A DNA stretch of 42,188 bases from Bacteroidales bacterium OttesenSCG-928-B11 (GCA_030267125.1 JAJDJJ010000012.1:1-42188); one strand, 5' to 3'; positions 17,512-26,969 are shown, counted from the first letter of the stretch. Notes: generated by a model not told the origin, from the letters alone. Program-made: numbers and translations.

Positions 17512-18645
17512 TTAATAATTACCCAGCATAACGGGCATGATAAGCATTAGCAGATTTTCTTCGGGCATAAACTCTTCTGTTGGAAGAATGATTGCCGCGC
17601 GATTTGACTGTGACATTTCAATCCGGATTTCGGGAGCATCCATATTTTCCAACATCTCTCTCAAGAACTTAGAGTTAAAACCGATTTCCATTGGTTCGCC
17701 GGAGTAAATCCCGCTCACATCCTCATCTGCCTTGTTTGAAAAATCGATATCCTCACCGGTGATATTGATTGTCTCTTCCGATAATGAAACCCTGATCTGG
17801 TAAGTGGATTGGCTGGCAAAAATTCCAACGCGGCGGATAGATCTCAACAACTCTTCGCGGGAAATGATCAGCCTGTTTGGATTTTCAGTTGGGATAACCG
17901 TTTCGTAATTAGGGAATTTACCATCTTTTAAAAGCGTGTACAACACAATGTTTTCAAAAGCGAATTGCATGTGATTCGTGCCAGGTGAATAGGAAACAAC
18001 TACCTCTTCCGTTACTGATTGCAAAACACCCTTCAGCTGATTCAATGGTTTTTTGGGGAATATGAACGAGTTGAAATCCTCGGTTTTCACTTTTGTATTG
18101 CGGTAGCGCACTAATTTATGCGCGTCCGTGGCAACAAAAGTGATATTATCGCTAGATAATTCGCAAAGCACGCCGGTCATATTCGGACGCATATCATCGT
18201 TTGCGGCGGCAAAGATTGTCTTGCTAATCGCCCTTTGCAGAACAAGCGGTTCGATGGTGAACGATTCGGGGTTTTCGATCGGAGTAATTGCGGGAAATTC
18301 ATCGCTGGGATAACAAGGGGAGTCATATTCGCCGTTAGCCGCTGTAAATTTGAGAAACATTAATTCCAAATCAAACACAAAAACGATCGGTGTTTCCGGT
18401 ATGAGTTTTAACGTTTCCAACAATAACTTCGCAGGCACGGCGACGGAGCCTTCGCCTTCCACGTTGCTCAATTCGATCACCGCACTCATTGTAGTTTCCA
18501 AATCTGAGGCGGTCACAGTTAATTGTTCACCTTCAACAACAAATAGGAAATTATCTAAAATGGCTAATGAATTATTGGAATTGATCACTCCACTAATAGC
18601 GTTTAAATTTTTGAACAGAACGTCACGCGATACTATGAATTTCAT
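17512..18645 (-). CDS. dnaN: DNA polymerase III beta subunit (sliding clamp)
   Basis: A 377-residue clamp with the three repeated clamp folds. The N-terminus MKFIVSRDVLFKNLNAI is the family start, at 18645; the in-frame extension to 18675 overlaps the -7 box region and is rejected. Other landmarks are LLLETLKLIP near 84, ATDAHKLVRY near 178 and the C-terminal LLMLIMPVML, the site that lines the hydrophobic binding pocket. It tethers Pol III and other enzymes to DNA. It diverges from cutC and is followed by rnpB. Confidence 0.96.
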   Translation of the reverse strand: MKFIVSRDVLFKNLNAISGVINSNNSLAILDNFLFVVEGEQLTVTASDLETTMSAVIELSNVEGEGSVAVPAKLLLETLKLIPETPIVFVFDLELMFLKFTAANGEYDSPCYPSDEFPAITPIENPESFTIEPLVLQRAISKTIFAAANDDMRPNMTGVLCELSSDNITFVATDAHKLVRYRNTKVKTEDFNSFIFPKKPLNQLKGVLQSVTEEVVVSYSPGTNHMQFAFENIVLYTLLKDGKFPNYETVIPTENPNRLIISREELLRSIRRVGIFASQSTYQIRVSLSEETINITGEDIDFSNKADEDVSGIYSGEPMEIGFNSKFLREMLENMDAPEIRIEMSQSNRAAIILPTEEFMPEENLLMLIMPVMLGNY

Positions 18646-18672
18646 ACGGTTATATTTTAATTTTTTAGCCTG

Positions 18673-18680
18673 CAAATATA
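18673..18680 (-). promoter_or_regulatory. -7 box of dnaN
   Basis: TATATTTG on the minus strand matches TAnnTTTG and ends 27 nt before the dnaN ATG. It is only 14 nt from the opposing cutC box, so the two promoters overlap back to back. Confidence 0.72.
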
Positions 18681-18694
18681 CGTTTTACTTTTAT

Positions 18695-18702
18695 TATTTT
18701 TG
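18695..18702 (+). promoter_or_regulatory. -7 box of cutC
   Basis: TATTTTTG matches TAnnTTTG and ends 22 nt before the cutC ATG at 18725. The leader is A-rich (AAAAAGAAAAAATT). Confidence 0.7.
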
Positions 18703-18724
18703 CGCCTGTTAAAAAGAAAAAATT

Positions 18725-19444
18725 ATGATTATAGAAGTATGTGCTAACTCCGTGCAATCTGCTGTAAATGCAGATATTGCCGGTGCTGACCGGATCGAGC
18801 TGTGTCAGAACTTGAACGAAGGGGGAACCACTCCATCCTTTGCGGCTATAAAATATTGCGTTGAAAATCTTAAACTGAAAACCTTTGTCCTGATCCGTCC
18901 CCGCACAGGCGATTTTCACTATTCCGATTTGGAATTTGAGATTATCAAAAACGATGTATTGGAGTGCAAACGATTGGGTGTTTCGGGTGTGGTTGTTGGT
19001 TTTCTCAACGCCGATTACACGATAGATATAAATAAGACGAGACAGATTGTGGAGCTCGCGGCTCCCATGGAAGTCACTTTCCACCGCGCTTTCGATATTT
19101 GCGCGGATCCCAAACAAGCGTTGGAAGATATCATCACCTCCGGCTGTCATCGCATCCTCACTTCCGGTTGCAAGCCCACCGCTATCGAGGGTGTTGAAAA
19201 TCTACTTAACTTAAAAAATCAAGCGGCAGGGAGGATCAAACTGTTAGTCGGTAGCGGTGTTAACTCTCGAAATATTAGAGAATTGATAACCCAAACCGGC
19301 CTAACCGAATTTCACGGATCTGGTAAGAGAATAATTGAAGATTCTAATTTTTCGAGAGAAAAGGAATATTTGGATGCTTCGAACTGGCAATATGCGGAAA
19401 CGAATACTGAAGAGATCAAAGCGATGCTGGCAGCGCGTGAGTAA
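18725..19444 (+). CDS. cutC: CutC family protein
   Basis: A 239-residue TIM-barrel protein of the CutC family. EVCANSVQSA is at residues 4-13, GADRIELCQNLNEGG near 20-35, LIRPRTGDFHYS near 59, FHRAFDICADP near 119 and LLVGSGVN near 175. The family was named for copper homeostasis, but its enzyme activity is unresolved. The length matches bacterial CutC. It is a single-gene unit with its own promoter, divergent from dnaN and convergent with radC, with only 20 nt to the radC stop. Confidence 0.94.
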   Translation: MIIEVCANSVQSAVNADIAGADRIELCQNLNEGGTTPSFAAIKYCVENLKLKTFVLIRPRTGDFHYSDLEFEIIKNDVLECKRLGVSGVVVGFLNADYTIDINKTRQIVELAAPMEVTFHRAFDICADPKQALEDIITSGCHRILTSGCKPTAIEGVENLLNLKNQAAGRIKLLVGSGVNSRNIRELITQTGLTEFHGSGKRIIEDSNFSREKEYLDASNWQYAETNTEEIKAMLAARE

Positions 19445-19464
19445 TTCATATAGACTTGTCGTTT

Positions 19465-20169
19465 CTATGCCATTATCCCCTTTTGGACGAAACTAAAACA
19501 GTCATCCCCATGCAGGATCACATGGTCGACAACACGAATATTGAGCAGGGCCAGAGCATCTTTAAAATTGTGGGTCAGCTGAATATCGGAGGGGCTGGGG
19601 GAGAGTTCGCCAGAGGGATGGTTGTGGCAAATGATGACACTGGTGGCCAGCAATTCCAGCGCTGTTTTCGCCACCAAGCGCACATCAACCTCTGTGGAAG
19701 TGATTCCACCCTTAGAGAAGTTTTTCACTGCCAACACTTTGGAACTCTGATTCAGAAATATCACCCAAAATTCCTCGTGGCTGATATGGGCGATTTTATC
19801 TTGCATGATTTCAAGCACATCTGATGCACACTTGATTTGGTGCTGTTTGTTGACACTTTCCGCCCGCCGTCGCTGTCCCAATTCAAAAGCCGTGATGATC
19901 GATATGGCTTTTGCTTCACCGATACCGTTAATTTTTAACAACTCTTTAAGTGTCATTTTGGCGAGATTTTCCAACTTGTTTTCATTGAGATGGAGAAGTC
20001 TAATAGCTAGTTCCACAGCACTTTCATCTGTGTTTCCACTTCGTAAAAGAATAGCGATCAGCTCCGCATTTGTTAGTGAGGCCATCCCTTTTTCCATATA
20101 TTTTTCACGAGGCCGATCAGAAGATTTCCAATCGGAGATAGGTAGTTTTCCGGAAGATTTTTTTTTCAT
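19465..20169 (-). CDS. radC: RadC family JAMM/MPN+ protein
   Basis: A 234-residue protein with an N-terminal helix-hairpin-helix part (LLKINGIGEAKAISII near residue 68) and a C-terminal JAMM metal site: H182 and H184 in CHNHPSG and D195 in the following PSDIQLT. RadC proteins are widespread; a direct role in DNA repair is doubtful and a metalloprotease- or nuclease-like activity is only inferred. The start overlaps the stop of the upstream DUF58 gene by one base (TAATG), so translation is likely coupled. Confidence 0.95.
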   Translation of the reverse strand: MKKKSSGKLPISDWKSSDRPREKYMEKGMASLTNAELIAILLRSGNTDESAVELAIRLLHLNENKLENLAKMTLKELLKINGIGEAKAISIITAFELGQRRRAESVNKQHQIKCASDVLEIMQDKIAHISHEEFWVIFLNQSSKVLAVKNFSKGGITSTEVDVRLVAKTALELLATSVIICHNHPSGELSPSPSDIQLTHNFKDALALLNIRVVDHVILHGDDCFSFVQKGIMA

Positions 20170-21104
20170 TAAACAGTTTTTTGTCGTTTTAAGAGATAAG
20201 GTAGTATGATTTGGTCGAAACCTTTAGTGATGTCAGCGGGGACGATGTCGATTTGGTACTGTCCTGTTTTTAATGTTAATTCTTGGAAAAAGTCGCCGAT
20301 TGCGGCACGATAATAGTCTCGGATATGATTGGAATGGAACTTCACCTCTTCGCCCGATTCCATATCCACAAACTTGTAAAGCCGGTTCTCAAAAGCAAAG
20401 TCAAATTCCAGTTTTTTGTGATACGTGTGAAATAAGATTACCTCGTGTTTATTATGGCGCAGATGTTGTAATGCCAACATTAGTTCGTCCGTATTTTCGT
20501 TGGATTCAAACATGTCGCTGAAGATGACCACCAACGAGCGTTTGTGAATCTGCTCGGCAATACGGTGTAGTACATCCACGACCATCGACTTCTTCTGCAC
20601 ATTAGTGCCGATCGGTTGTAATACTTTCTCCAGTTCTCTGTATATCATCTTATAATGGCTTTCACCGCCGCGTGCGTTCGTGTGCAGTTCCAACGCATCT
20701 GAGAAGAGAGAAAGACCAACCGCATCCCGTTGATTCTTGAAGATCTGCATCAATACAGCCGCCGCATAAACCGAAAAGAAAATCTTGTTTGGATTTTGCA
20801 AAGAATACTTATCCTGGATTGGATAATACATGGAAGAGGAATCATCAACGACAATTTGGCAACGCAGATTTGTCTCTTCCTCATAGCGTTTTACAAACAG
20901 CTTGTCCGTTTTGCCATACAGTTTCCAGTCGATATGACGGGTGGATTCGCCGGTATTATAAGGACGGTGCTCCGCAAATTCTACGGAAAAACCGTGCATC
21001 GGGCTTTTATGCATTCCCGTAATGAACCCCTCAACAACCTGTTTGGCAATAAGTTCTATATTGTCGTATTTCGTAATCTGAGAAAAATCGATCTTGTAAT
21101 CCAT
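20169..21104 (-). CDS. DUF58 domain protein
   Basis: A 311-residue cytoplasmic protein with the DUF58 signature around residues 50-70 (RPYNTGESTRHIDWKLYGK) followed by a VWA-like fold with VDDSSSMY near residue 87. DUF58 proteins usually accompany MoxR ATPases and VWA membrane proteins (BatA-type), thought to help metal insertion or complex maturation. Here MoxR is not in the window; the VWA/DUF4159 pair is 4 kb away. It lies between the rhomboid gene (30 nt gap) and radC (1-base overlap) on the same strand. Confidence 0.92.
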   Translation of the reverse strand: MDYKIDFSQITKYDNIELIAKQVVEGFITGMHKSPMHGFSVEFAEHRPYNTGESTRHIDWKLYGKTDKLFVKRYEEETNLRCQIVVDDSSSMYYPIQDKYSLQNPNKIFFSVYAAAVLMQIFKNQRDAVGLSLFSDALELHTNARGGESHYKMIYRELEKVLQPIGTNVQKKSMVVDVLHRIAEQIHKRSLVVIFSDMFESNENTDELMLALQHLRHNKHEVILFHTYHKKLEFDFAFENRLYKFVDMESGEEVKFHSNHIRDYYRAAIGDFFQELTLKTGQYQIDIVPADITKGFDQIILPYLLKRQKTV

Positions 21105-21134
21105 GCGGCAAAAATAGTGAAAAAGGAGGAACGG

Positions 21135-21764
21135 TTATTCTTCTTCCTCTACCTCTTCTTCTTCGTCCAAAAAATACTCTTTTTTCTGCGGTCCTTCTTT
21201 GCGGTAAACAATAGCCGCAATGAGACCGGAAAGCGCACCGGACAAATGACCCTCCCACGAGATGTGTTTGTCTGGGAAAAGCTGTGGAAAGAAGCCCCAA
21301 ATCATGCTTCCGTATAAAAATATGATAATCAATGTGAAAGCCATCATCGAGGTTTCCATTTTGATGATAGAGATGGCGACCAAAAAGAAAGCGAGTGCAT
21401 AGACTAATCCACTGGCTCCGATATGATTACCGTATCGTCCTATCACCCATGTGAAAATCGCCGTACTTATCATCAACAAAATGATGATGGGCAATGATTT
21501 TCCGGGAAAATAGTAGAAGACGCCAAACGAAAGCAAGAATAGCGGAATTATGTTAGCATACAAATGATTGGCATCTGCGTGGAGAAATGTCATCGTTACG
21601 ATGCCAAACAAACCTTCCGGTGTTCGGGGACGTAAGCCATAATCCTCCCAATTGAATGAAAAAGTAGAGTTGATAACATAAACAGCCACTATCAACAGCA
21701 CTAAAATCAACGACTTAACAACTGATAAAACTATTTTCCCTTTTTCTATGCTGGCATCTTCCAT
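21135..21764 (-). CDS. rhomboid family intramembrane serine protease
   Basis: A 209-residue membrane protein with about six hydrophobic helices. The catalytic serine is S118 in GASG and the paired histidine is H173 in EGHLSG; the loop after helix 1 carries FLHADANHLYAN, the usual position of the conserved HxxxN residues. It cleaves transmembrane helices within the membrane. The C-terminus is a very acidic tail (13 of the last 16 residues Asp or Glu). The start at 21764 is chosen because the promoter at 21807-21814 leaves the upstream in-frame start at 21803 too close to the transcription start. It is the first gene of the rhomboid-DUF58-radC unit. Confidence 0.93.
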   Translation of the reverse strand: MEDASIEKGKIVLSVVKSLILVLLIVAVYVINSTFSFNWEDYGLRPRTPEGLFGIVTMTFLHADANHLYANIIPLFLLSFGVFYYFPGKSLPIIILLMISTAIFTWVIGRYGNHIGASGLVYALAFFLVAISIIKMETSMMAFTLIIIFLYGSMIWGFFPQLFPDKHISWEGHLSGALSGLIAAIVYRKEGPQKKEYFLDEEEEVEEEE

Positions 21765-21806
21765 AATTAATAATACGTAGCTGAATAATTCAGTTATTAA
21801 CAATCA

Positions 21807-21814
21807 CAAAAGTA
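21807..21814 (-). promoter_or_regulatory. -7 box of the rhomboid-DUF58-radC operon
   Basis: TACTTTTG on the minus strand matches TAnnTTTG and ends 42 nt before the start at 21764. The opposing OPT promoter lies 25 nt away. Confidence 0.65.
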
Positions 21815-21839
21815 TGTAAAAAAGCAACCGAAAAAAAAC

Positions 21840-21847
21840 TATTTTTG
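21840..21847 (+). promoter_or_regulatory. -7 box of the OPT transporter gene
   Basis: TATTTTTG matches TAnnTTTG and ends 28 nt before the ATG at 21876 (34 nt before the ATG at 21882). Confidence 0.7.
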
Positions 21848-21875
21848 TGACCCTTGAATTTATTTACCAAAACCA

Positions 21876-23888
21876 ATGTATATGAAGAAGATCGACTATG
21901 ATGAAATTCCGGAAAACGAGATTCAATTACCGGATAATGCGTACACAGAACTTAAAGAGGGTGAAGAGTATAAGCCCATCTTGATGCCGGACAAACAATA
22001 TCCGGAGATTAATGGTTGGACGATTTTTTGGGGATTATTGATGGCGGTCATTTTTTCGGCCGCGACAGCCTATTCCGGCTTGAAATTCGGACAGGTTTTT
22101 GAAGCCGCTATTCCAATTGCCATCATTGCCGTTGGTGTCTCCACAGTGGCAAAACGGAAAAGCGCACTTTCCGAGAATGTGATTATTCAATCTATCGGTG
22201 CCAGTTCCGGCGTGATTGTAGCCGGTGCCATTTTCACTCTGCCGGCCATTTATATCATTAAAGAGACTTCTCCCGAAATTGCAGATCAGATCAATGTTAA
22301 TTTCTTTCAGATATTTTTAGCCTCCCTTTTTGGTGGTGTTTTAGGAATTTTGTTCCTCATTCCGTTCAGGAAATACTTTGTTTCCGACATGCACGGCAAA
22401 TATCCGTTCCCTGAAGCAACGGCTACCACCGAGATCATCGTCTCCGGCGCTAAAGGAGGATCACAGGCTAAGTTATTGTTGATCAGCGGCGCTATCGGAG
22501 GTCTGTACGATTTCCTTATGACGACCTTCCACGCCTGGTCGGATACCATCACAACTACTGTTACCGGCTGGGGGGCGACATTGGCAAACAAATTCAAATT
22601 CGTTTTGGAATTAAATGCCGGCGCCATTTTATTGGGTACCGGATTTCTGATCGGATTAAAATATGCTACTATCATCTGTGCCGGTTCATTGTTGGCGTGG
22701 TGGGTGATCGTTCCGCTTTTGGGACAATACGGCGTAATGCCGGATGGAACTTTGATGTCAACATTAGCTCCGGAAGTGATATTTAAAGATTTTGTTCGAT
22801 ATATCGGGATCGGCGGTATCGCCATGGCGGGCATCATCGGTGTAATTAAATCTGCCGGCGTCATCAAAACCTCTTTAGGTATTGCTTTCAAATCGGGCGG
22901 GAAAAAGAGTGCCGATGGGAAAATATCCATCAAGAGAACCGAACGCGATATTCCCATGAAAATCATCCTCATAGGATTTGCTGCCGTTTTGGTGATGCTT
23001 GTACTTTTCTTCATTTTTGGCTTGCAATTGAATTTCGCCAAAGTAGTTGTCGCTATTCTGATCGTATTCATCTTTGCCTTTTTATTCACGACCGTGGCGG
23101 CAACCGCCATTGCAACGGTGGGTACAAACCCCGTTTCCGGCATGACGATGATGACTTTGATACTCTCCTCCTTTATCCTTTCCGCGGTAGGCCTTTCCGG
23201 AGGTGCCGGAATCATTACGGCTTTAGTGGTGGGCGGCGTGGTATGCTCCGCATTAGCGATGGCCGGCGGTTTCATCACCGACCTGAAGATCGGTTACTGG
23301 ATCGGAACCTCTCCTTTCAAACAGCAAGCGTTGAAGTTCGCCGGGACATTTGTTTCCGCACTCACTGTGGGAGCTGTAATCATGTTGTTATCTGAAACTT
23401 ACGGTTACACAGGCGCCGATGCGTTAGTGGCGCCGCAAGCAAACGCCATGGCTGCTATTATCAAACCGCTGATGTTTGAAGGGTCTACACCTTGGTTACT
23501 TTACATTATCGGAGCTATTTTGGCGATTCTCTTAGATCGTATAGGAATCCCCGCATTAGCATTCTCTTTGGGTATTTTCTTGCCGTTAAGTCTTAATATT
23601 CCGCTGCTTGTGGGTGGATTCATTGCTTGGTTTATCAGTAGCAGAAGTAAAGATGAAGCAGTAAATAAAGCGCGTAAAGAGAAGGGAACCCTGCTGGCAT
23701 CCGGATTGCTTGCCGGTGGCGCCATTATGGGTGTGGTCAGCGCCATTATGAGGTACAGCGGATTTGATTTTGACGCAAATGAATGGGTTGGCACAAACGG
23801 ATTCTATATTCTTGGCGTAGTCATGTATTTAGGACTTTGCATCTATCTCATTGCACACTCTATGAAAGTAAAAACAACAAAAGAATAA
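21876..23888 (+). CDS. OPT family oligopeptide/metal-chelate transporter
   Basis: A 670-residue inner-membrane carrier with roughly 14-16 hydrophobic segments from residue 48 to the C-terminus. The early segment WTIFWGLLMAVIFSAATAYSG and the stretch GKYPFPEATATTEII near 170 are typical of the bacterial OPT family. The family imports oligopeptides or iron-siderophore-like chelates by proton coupling. The start may be 21876 or 21882. The deoxynucleoside kinase gene follows after 6 nt, and they are probably co-transcribed despite unrelated roles. Confidence 0.93.
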   Translation: MYMKKIDYDEIPENEIQLPDNAYTELKEGEEYKPILMPDKQYPEINGWTIFWGLLMAVIFSAATAYSGLKFGQVFEAAIPIAIIAVGVSTVAKRKSALSENVIIQSIGASSGVIVAGAIFTLPAIYIIKETSPEIADQINVNFFQIFLASLFGGVLGILFLIPFRKYFVSDMHGKYPFPEATATTEIIVSGAKGGSQAKLLLISGAIGGLYDFLMTTFHAWSDTITTTVTGWGATLANKFKFVLELNAGAILLGTGFLIGLKYATIICAGSLLAWWVIVPLLGQYGVMPDGTLMSTLAPEVIFKDFVRYIGIGGIAMAGIIGVIKSAGVIKTSLGIAFKSGGKKSADGKISIKRTERDIPMKIILIGFAAVLVMLVLFFIFGLQLNFAKVVVAILIVFIFAFLFTTVAATAIATVGTNPVSGMTMMTLILSSFILSAVGLSGGAGIITALVVGGVVCSALAMAGGFITDLKIGYWIGTSPFKQQALKFAGTFVSALTVGAVIMLLSETYGYTGADALVAPQANAMAAIIKPLMFEGSTPWLLYIIGAILAILLDRIGIPALAFSLGIFLPLSLNIPLLVGGFIAWFISSRSKDEAVNKARKEKGTLLASGLLAGGAIMGVVSAIMRYSGFDFDANEWVGTNGFYILGVVMYLGLCIYLIAHSMKVKTTKE

Positions 23889-23894
23889 CATATT

Positions 23895-24530
23895 ATGCAC
23901 ATTGCAGTAGCAGGAAATATTGGCTCCGGCAAAACAACATTGACCGGTATGTTAGCCAAACAGTTTGGATGGGAGCCCTCTTACGAGACCGTAGAGGGCA
24001 ACCCTTATTTGGTTAGTTTCTATGAAGATATGCAAAGATGGTCGTTCAATTTGCAAGTCTATTTCTTGAACAAACGTTTCCGCCAGGTATTGGATATCCG
24101 CAAAAAGAAAAAGGATACGATCCAGGATCGCACGATCTATGAGGATGCTTACATATTCGCAGCTAATCTCCATGACATGGGATTGATGGCTACCCGCGAC
24201 TTTGAAAACTACACCTCTCTTTTCGAATTGATGCAGCAATTCCTTCAATATCCGGATCTGCTGATTTACCTAAGAGCGGATACATCCACATTGGTAGCGC
24301 AGATTGCAAAACGGGGACGCGAGTATGAAAATACGATCCGACTCGATTACCTCACCCATCTTAACGAAAAATACGAAAAATGGATCGCATCGTATGAAGA
24401 AGAGGTGGTGAAAGCGGGAAAGGGGAAATTGTTAATTGTGGATGTAAACACCAATAAATTCGAAGACTCGGCGGAAGATTTCGGCGAAATCCTCAATAAA
24501 ATCAATTCGGATCTTTTTGGATTGTTTTAA
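23895..24530 (+). CDS. deoxynucleoside kinase
   Basis: A 211-residue P-loop kinase: GNIGSGKTT at residues 7-15, the DRTIYEDAYIFA stretch near 77 that contains the substrate-binding DR pair, IYLRAD near 128, and the LID-like KRGREYENTIRLDYL near 140. It phosphorylates a deoxynucleoside for salvage; which base it prefers cannot be read from the sequence (deoxyadenosine/deoxyguanosine kinases are the nearest layout). It begins 6 nt after the OPT gene. Confidence 0.93.
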   Translation: MHIAVAGNIGSGKTTLTGMLAKQFGWEPSYETVEGNPYLVSFYEDMQRWSFNLQVYFLNKRFRQVLDIRKKKKDTIQDRTIYEDAYIFAANLHDMGLMATRDFENYTSLFELMQQFLQYPDLLIYLRADTSTLVAQIAKRGREYENTIRLDYLTHLNEKYEKWIASYEEEVVKAGKGKLLIVDVNTNKFEDSAEDFGEILNKINSDLFGLF

Positions 24531-24593
24531 CACACAGGAGATTCCCTCGTGAATCCCGCATTAGTAATAAAACAAATGATACAGAGATTGTGA

Positions 24594-26255
24594 ATGACAC
24601 TGATTAAAGGGATTGATAAATGTATTTTCGTGATTTTATGGTTATTGATTGCACCAATTTGGGGTGTTGCACAACAACCGGATTTCGTCCAGCTTAAAGA
24701 CACAGTGCCGGATTGCCCTTGGTTGTCGCTTCCCGAGGATGCAAGTTTTTTATCTCCTTGCTATATCGTGAATAAAACGAATGTGATTTATCAAGGAAAT
24801 TAAGGCATTTGGGAGTTTTTGGATATTGATATTGATTCATCTCAATTTCAACAAAGATTTTATAATGAAACATTTTTCTTGGTTAAAAATGGCGTGTATT
24901 TTAATGGCATTTTTATCGAAACCGATACTGCCGGTTTTAAAATTGTGAAAGAATTCAGTGTTTCATATCAGACGCATTTTTTATGGAAAACTGAAGATAA
25001 ACTATTCATAGATACGATCGATATCACGGGTGACATCGATCTTCCTACTTTCCGATTAATAGCTTTCGGCGACTATCCTGATAAAAAAAAGGGAAACACA
25101 TCCAATAGTAATTATCAAAATCCAAAAAGCAGGTGTTCAGACCCTTCGCATTTCGATTCTTTCCATACTGTGGGTTATGATAAGAATTATATTTATACAA
25201 AATGGAAAATAACTCTATATAGAGGTGATACGCTTCGCCCGATCAATCGTTTTTTGACAAAGACTTCTACAAAAGTGCTGACTCTCCCGGAAATCACACC
25301 TCCATCCGATAAACTTCCGAAGATTGTAAACCGTCCGCCAGTTGTCATATATCTCCCTGTGGTTCAACCCCACATTGATGCGGAGACTATTGAACCTCTG
25401 TCGGAAAAGTATGCAATGGATAAGAATTTTATTTACTATAAAAATAAAATTCTTCCGATCGCTCCTGAAAATTTCGGACATGTTAAAGTTTGGGAACACT
25501 CAGGGGATTCTTATATTTCGGACGGAATACATGTTTATGAAAATGAGACACTTATACTCGGTTTTGATGCCAAAACTTTTGGAGTTTTATCTAATAGCTA
25601 TTGTCTTTTTGACAAAAATGGAATTTACATAAATGAATGGAATGCGGGGTATAAAAAAATCCCTTTTTCATATACAGAAGATGTTTCGGAGAAAAATATA
25701 TTTGCGGTGAAAAATGATTATATCATCTATACAAACCAAGTTTATGATATTTCAGAGAAAAAAATATACAAAAACTTGACTAAAGCGCAAATAGGTTATG
25801 TGAAAGAAAATAAATTTAATTTACACACCCGAATGGTGAAAGAAAAAGTTTATTCGATGGATGGTCAGCTATATAAAAGCAATGGCAGAATTTATTGGGG
25901 GGATAAAATCACAATGGCTGATGCTCAAGCTTTTGAATGTATTCCTGGAAGTAGCAGGACGATCTATGATTATTATAAAGACAAAAAATATGCATATAGA
26001 TATTGCTATTTAAATGGACTTACGCCAATAAAAGGACTGGATCCGAAAACAGCGTTTTACTTCGACATATTTTTTGCAGACAAAGACTATGTCTATTGCA
26101 GAGACACTCGCATTTTAAAGAACGAAAATATGCAGTTACTCTACGTTTATACCGTTTTGGGCCGCAATCCAGAGTATTATATTTTTAAGAATAGCGAGGG
26201 ATTTTGGTTAATTGATGAGGAGGGTAAATTGAAAGTGCGAAAGATGAAGGAATGA
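24594..26255 (+). pseudogene. DKNYY-repeat exported protein interrupted by one in-frame TAA
   Basis: The reading frame is continuous from the ATG at 24594 to 26255 except for one TAA at 24801-24803. Without it the protein would have about 553 residues. The first part has a signal peptide (LWLLIAPIWGVAQ) and ends in ...KTNVIYQGN; the second resumes with GIWEFLDIDIDSS. The remainder carries DKNYY-type repeats (DKNYIYTKW, DKNFIYYKN, DKNGIYINEW, KNDYIIYTN, DKKYAYRY, DKDYVYCRD), the family in which short 'DKN-x-Y-Y' units mark beta strands. The function of the family is unknown. The downstream frame has no obvious signal peptide of its own, so the simplest reading is a recently inactivated gene; a base error in assembly or readthrough are alternatives. 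Confidence 0.82.
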
Positions 26256-26258
26256 CCA

Positions 26259-26951
26259 TCAATTATCAGTCAGTTTGCATTGAATAGGGAGCGTAAAATA
26301 TGTAGACACATTTTTACCATCTTTTTGTGCCGGTATCCAATTTGGCATCGACTTCACCAATCTGATCGCTTCTTCGTCAAAAATGATAGATGTAGATAGA
26401 ATGACGACAACATCGGTTGGGGAAATTCTTCCTGTTTTATCGATCAAGATTTTTAATACAACGACTCCTTCGAGAGCAAGATCTTTCGCAACTTGAGGGT
26501 ATTTTAGATTGTCTTTCAGGAATTTATTCAGTTCTTCTGGCCCTCCGGGAAATTCCGCTTGCTTATCCACATCCCTGGAATTGAAAATCTTCGCATCCTC
26601 TCGCCGCTGCATCTCCTCCTCTTTTGTTTTTTCTATATGTTGCCTCATCGCCGTATCCAAAGGGTTGATTTTTAAAACATCATAATACATAAGCCTGGCC
26701 TGCGGGTAATTTCCTTCAGCGCGCCACATATTGGCAATAGCCAGTATGTCAATACAATGCACGCATTTTTTCATCTGATTATCAATGTATTGCATGCTAT
26801 CTCCGACGTATAGCTTATAATTTTCGTAATTTCCCTTTGCCAATTCATAATTGCCTTGCGCAAAATAATCCTCTGCTATTTGCAGATAATCTTGTCCGAA
26901 TGCCATTCCATATAAAAAAGAAAGCAAGAGAAAGAGTGCGATTTTTTTCAT
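26259..26951 (-). CDS. exported TPR protein with TonB C-terminal domain
   Basis: A 230-residue protein with a signal peptide ending near FGQ, two TPR-like units (about 25-50 and 70-105: AEDYFAQGNYELAKGNYENY, WRAEGNYPQARLMYYDVL), a charged linker, and a TonB C-terminal domain from about 135 (EFPGGPEELNKFLKDNLKYP, VVVLKILIDKTG, IPAQKDGKNVS). Such proteins are common in Bacteroidota; the lack of an N-terminal membrane anchor with a Pro-rich spacer argues against a classical TonB energy transducer. The start at 26951 is used; a TTG at 26972 lies inside the -7 box. It is convergent with the DKNYY gene, 3 nt apart. Confidence 0.88.
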   Translation of the reverse strand: MKKIALFLLLSFLYGMAFGQDYLQIAEDYFAQGNYELAKGNYENYKLYVGDSMQYIDNQMKKCVHCIDILAIANMWRAEGNYPQARLMYYDVLKINPLDTAMRQHIEKTKEEEMQRREDAKIFNSRDVDKQAEFPGGPEELNKFLKDNLKYPQVAKDLALEGVVVLKILIDKTGRISPTDVVVILSTSIIFDEEAIRLVKSMPNWIPAQKDGKNVSTYFTLPIQCKLTDN

Positions 26952-26969
26952 GATCAGTTTTTTTGCGGG

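Noticed and set aside
17350-17550. Short open frame at the rnpB locus
   Set aside because: It overlaps the RNase P RNA and the dnaN end; the RNA motifs and P1 pairing explain the sequence.
22307-23278. A 323-codon open frame antisense to the OPT transporter
   Set aside because: It is the complement of a real, strongly conserved transporter gene; the translation is Met/Pro/Ile/Thr-rich and shows no domain.
24531-24593. Terminator between the deoxynucleoside kinase and DKNYY genes
   Set aside because: GATTC/GAATC forms only a 5-bp stem (about 24540-24555) and no T-run follows it.
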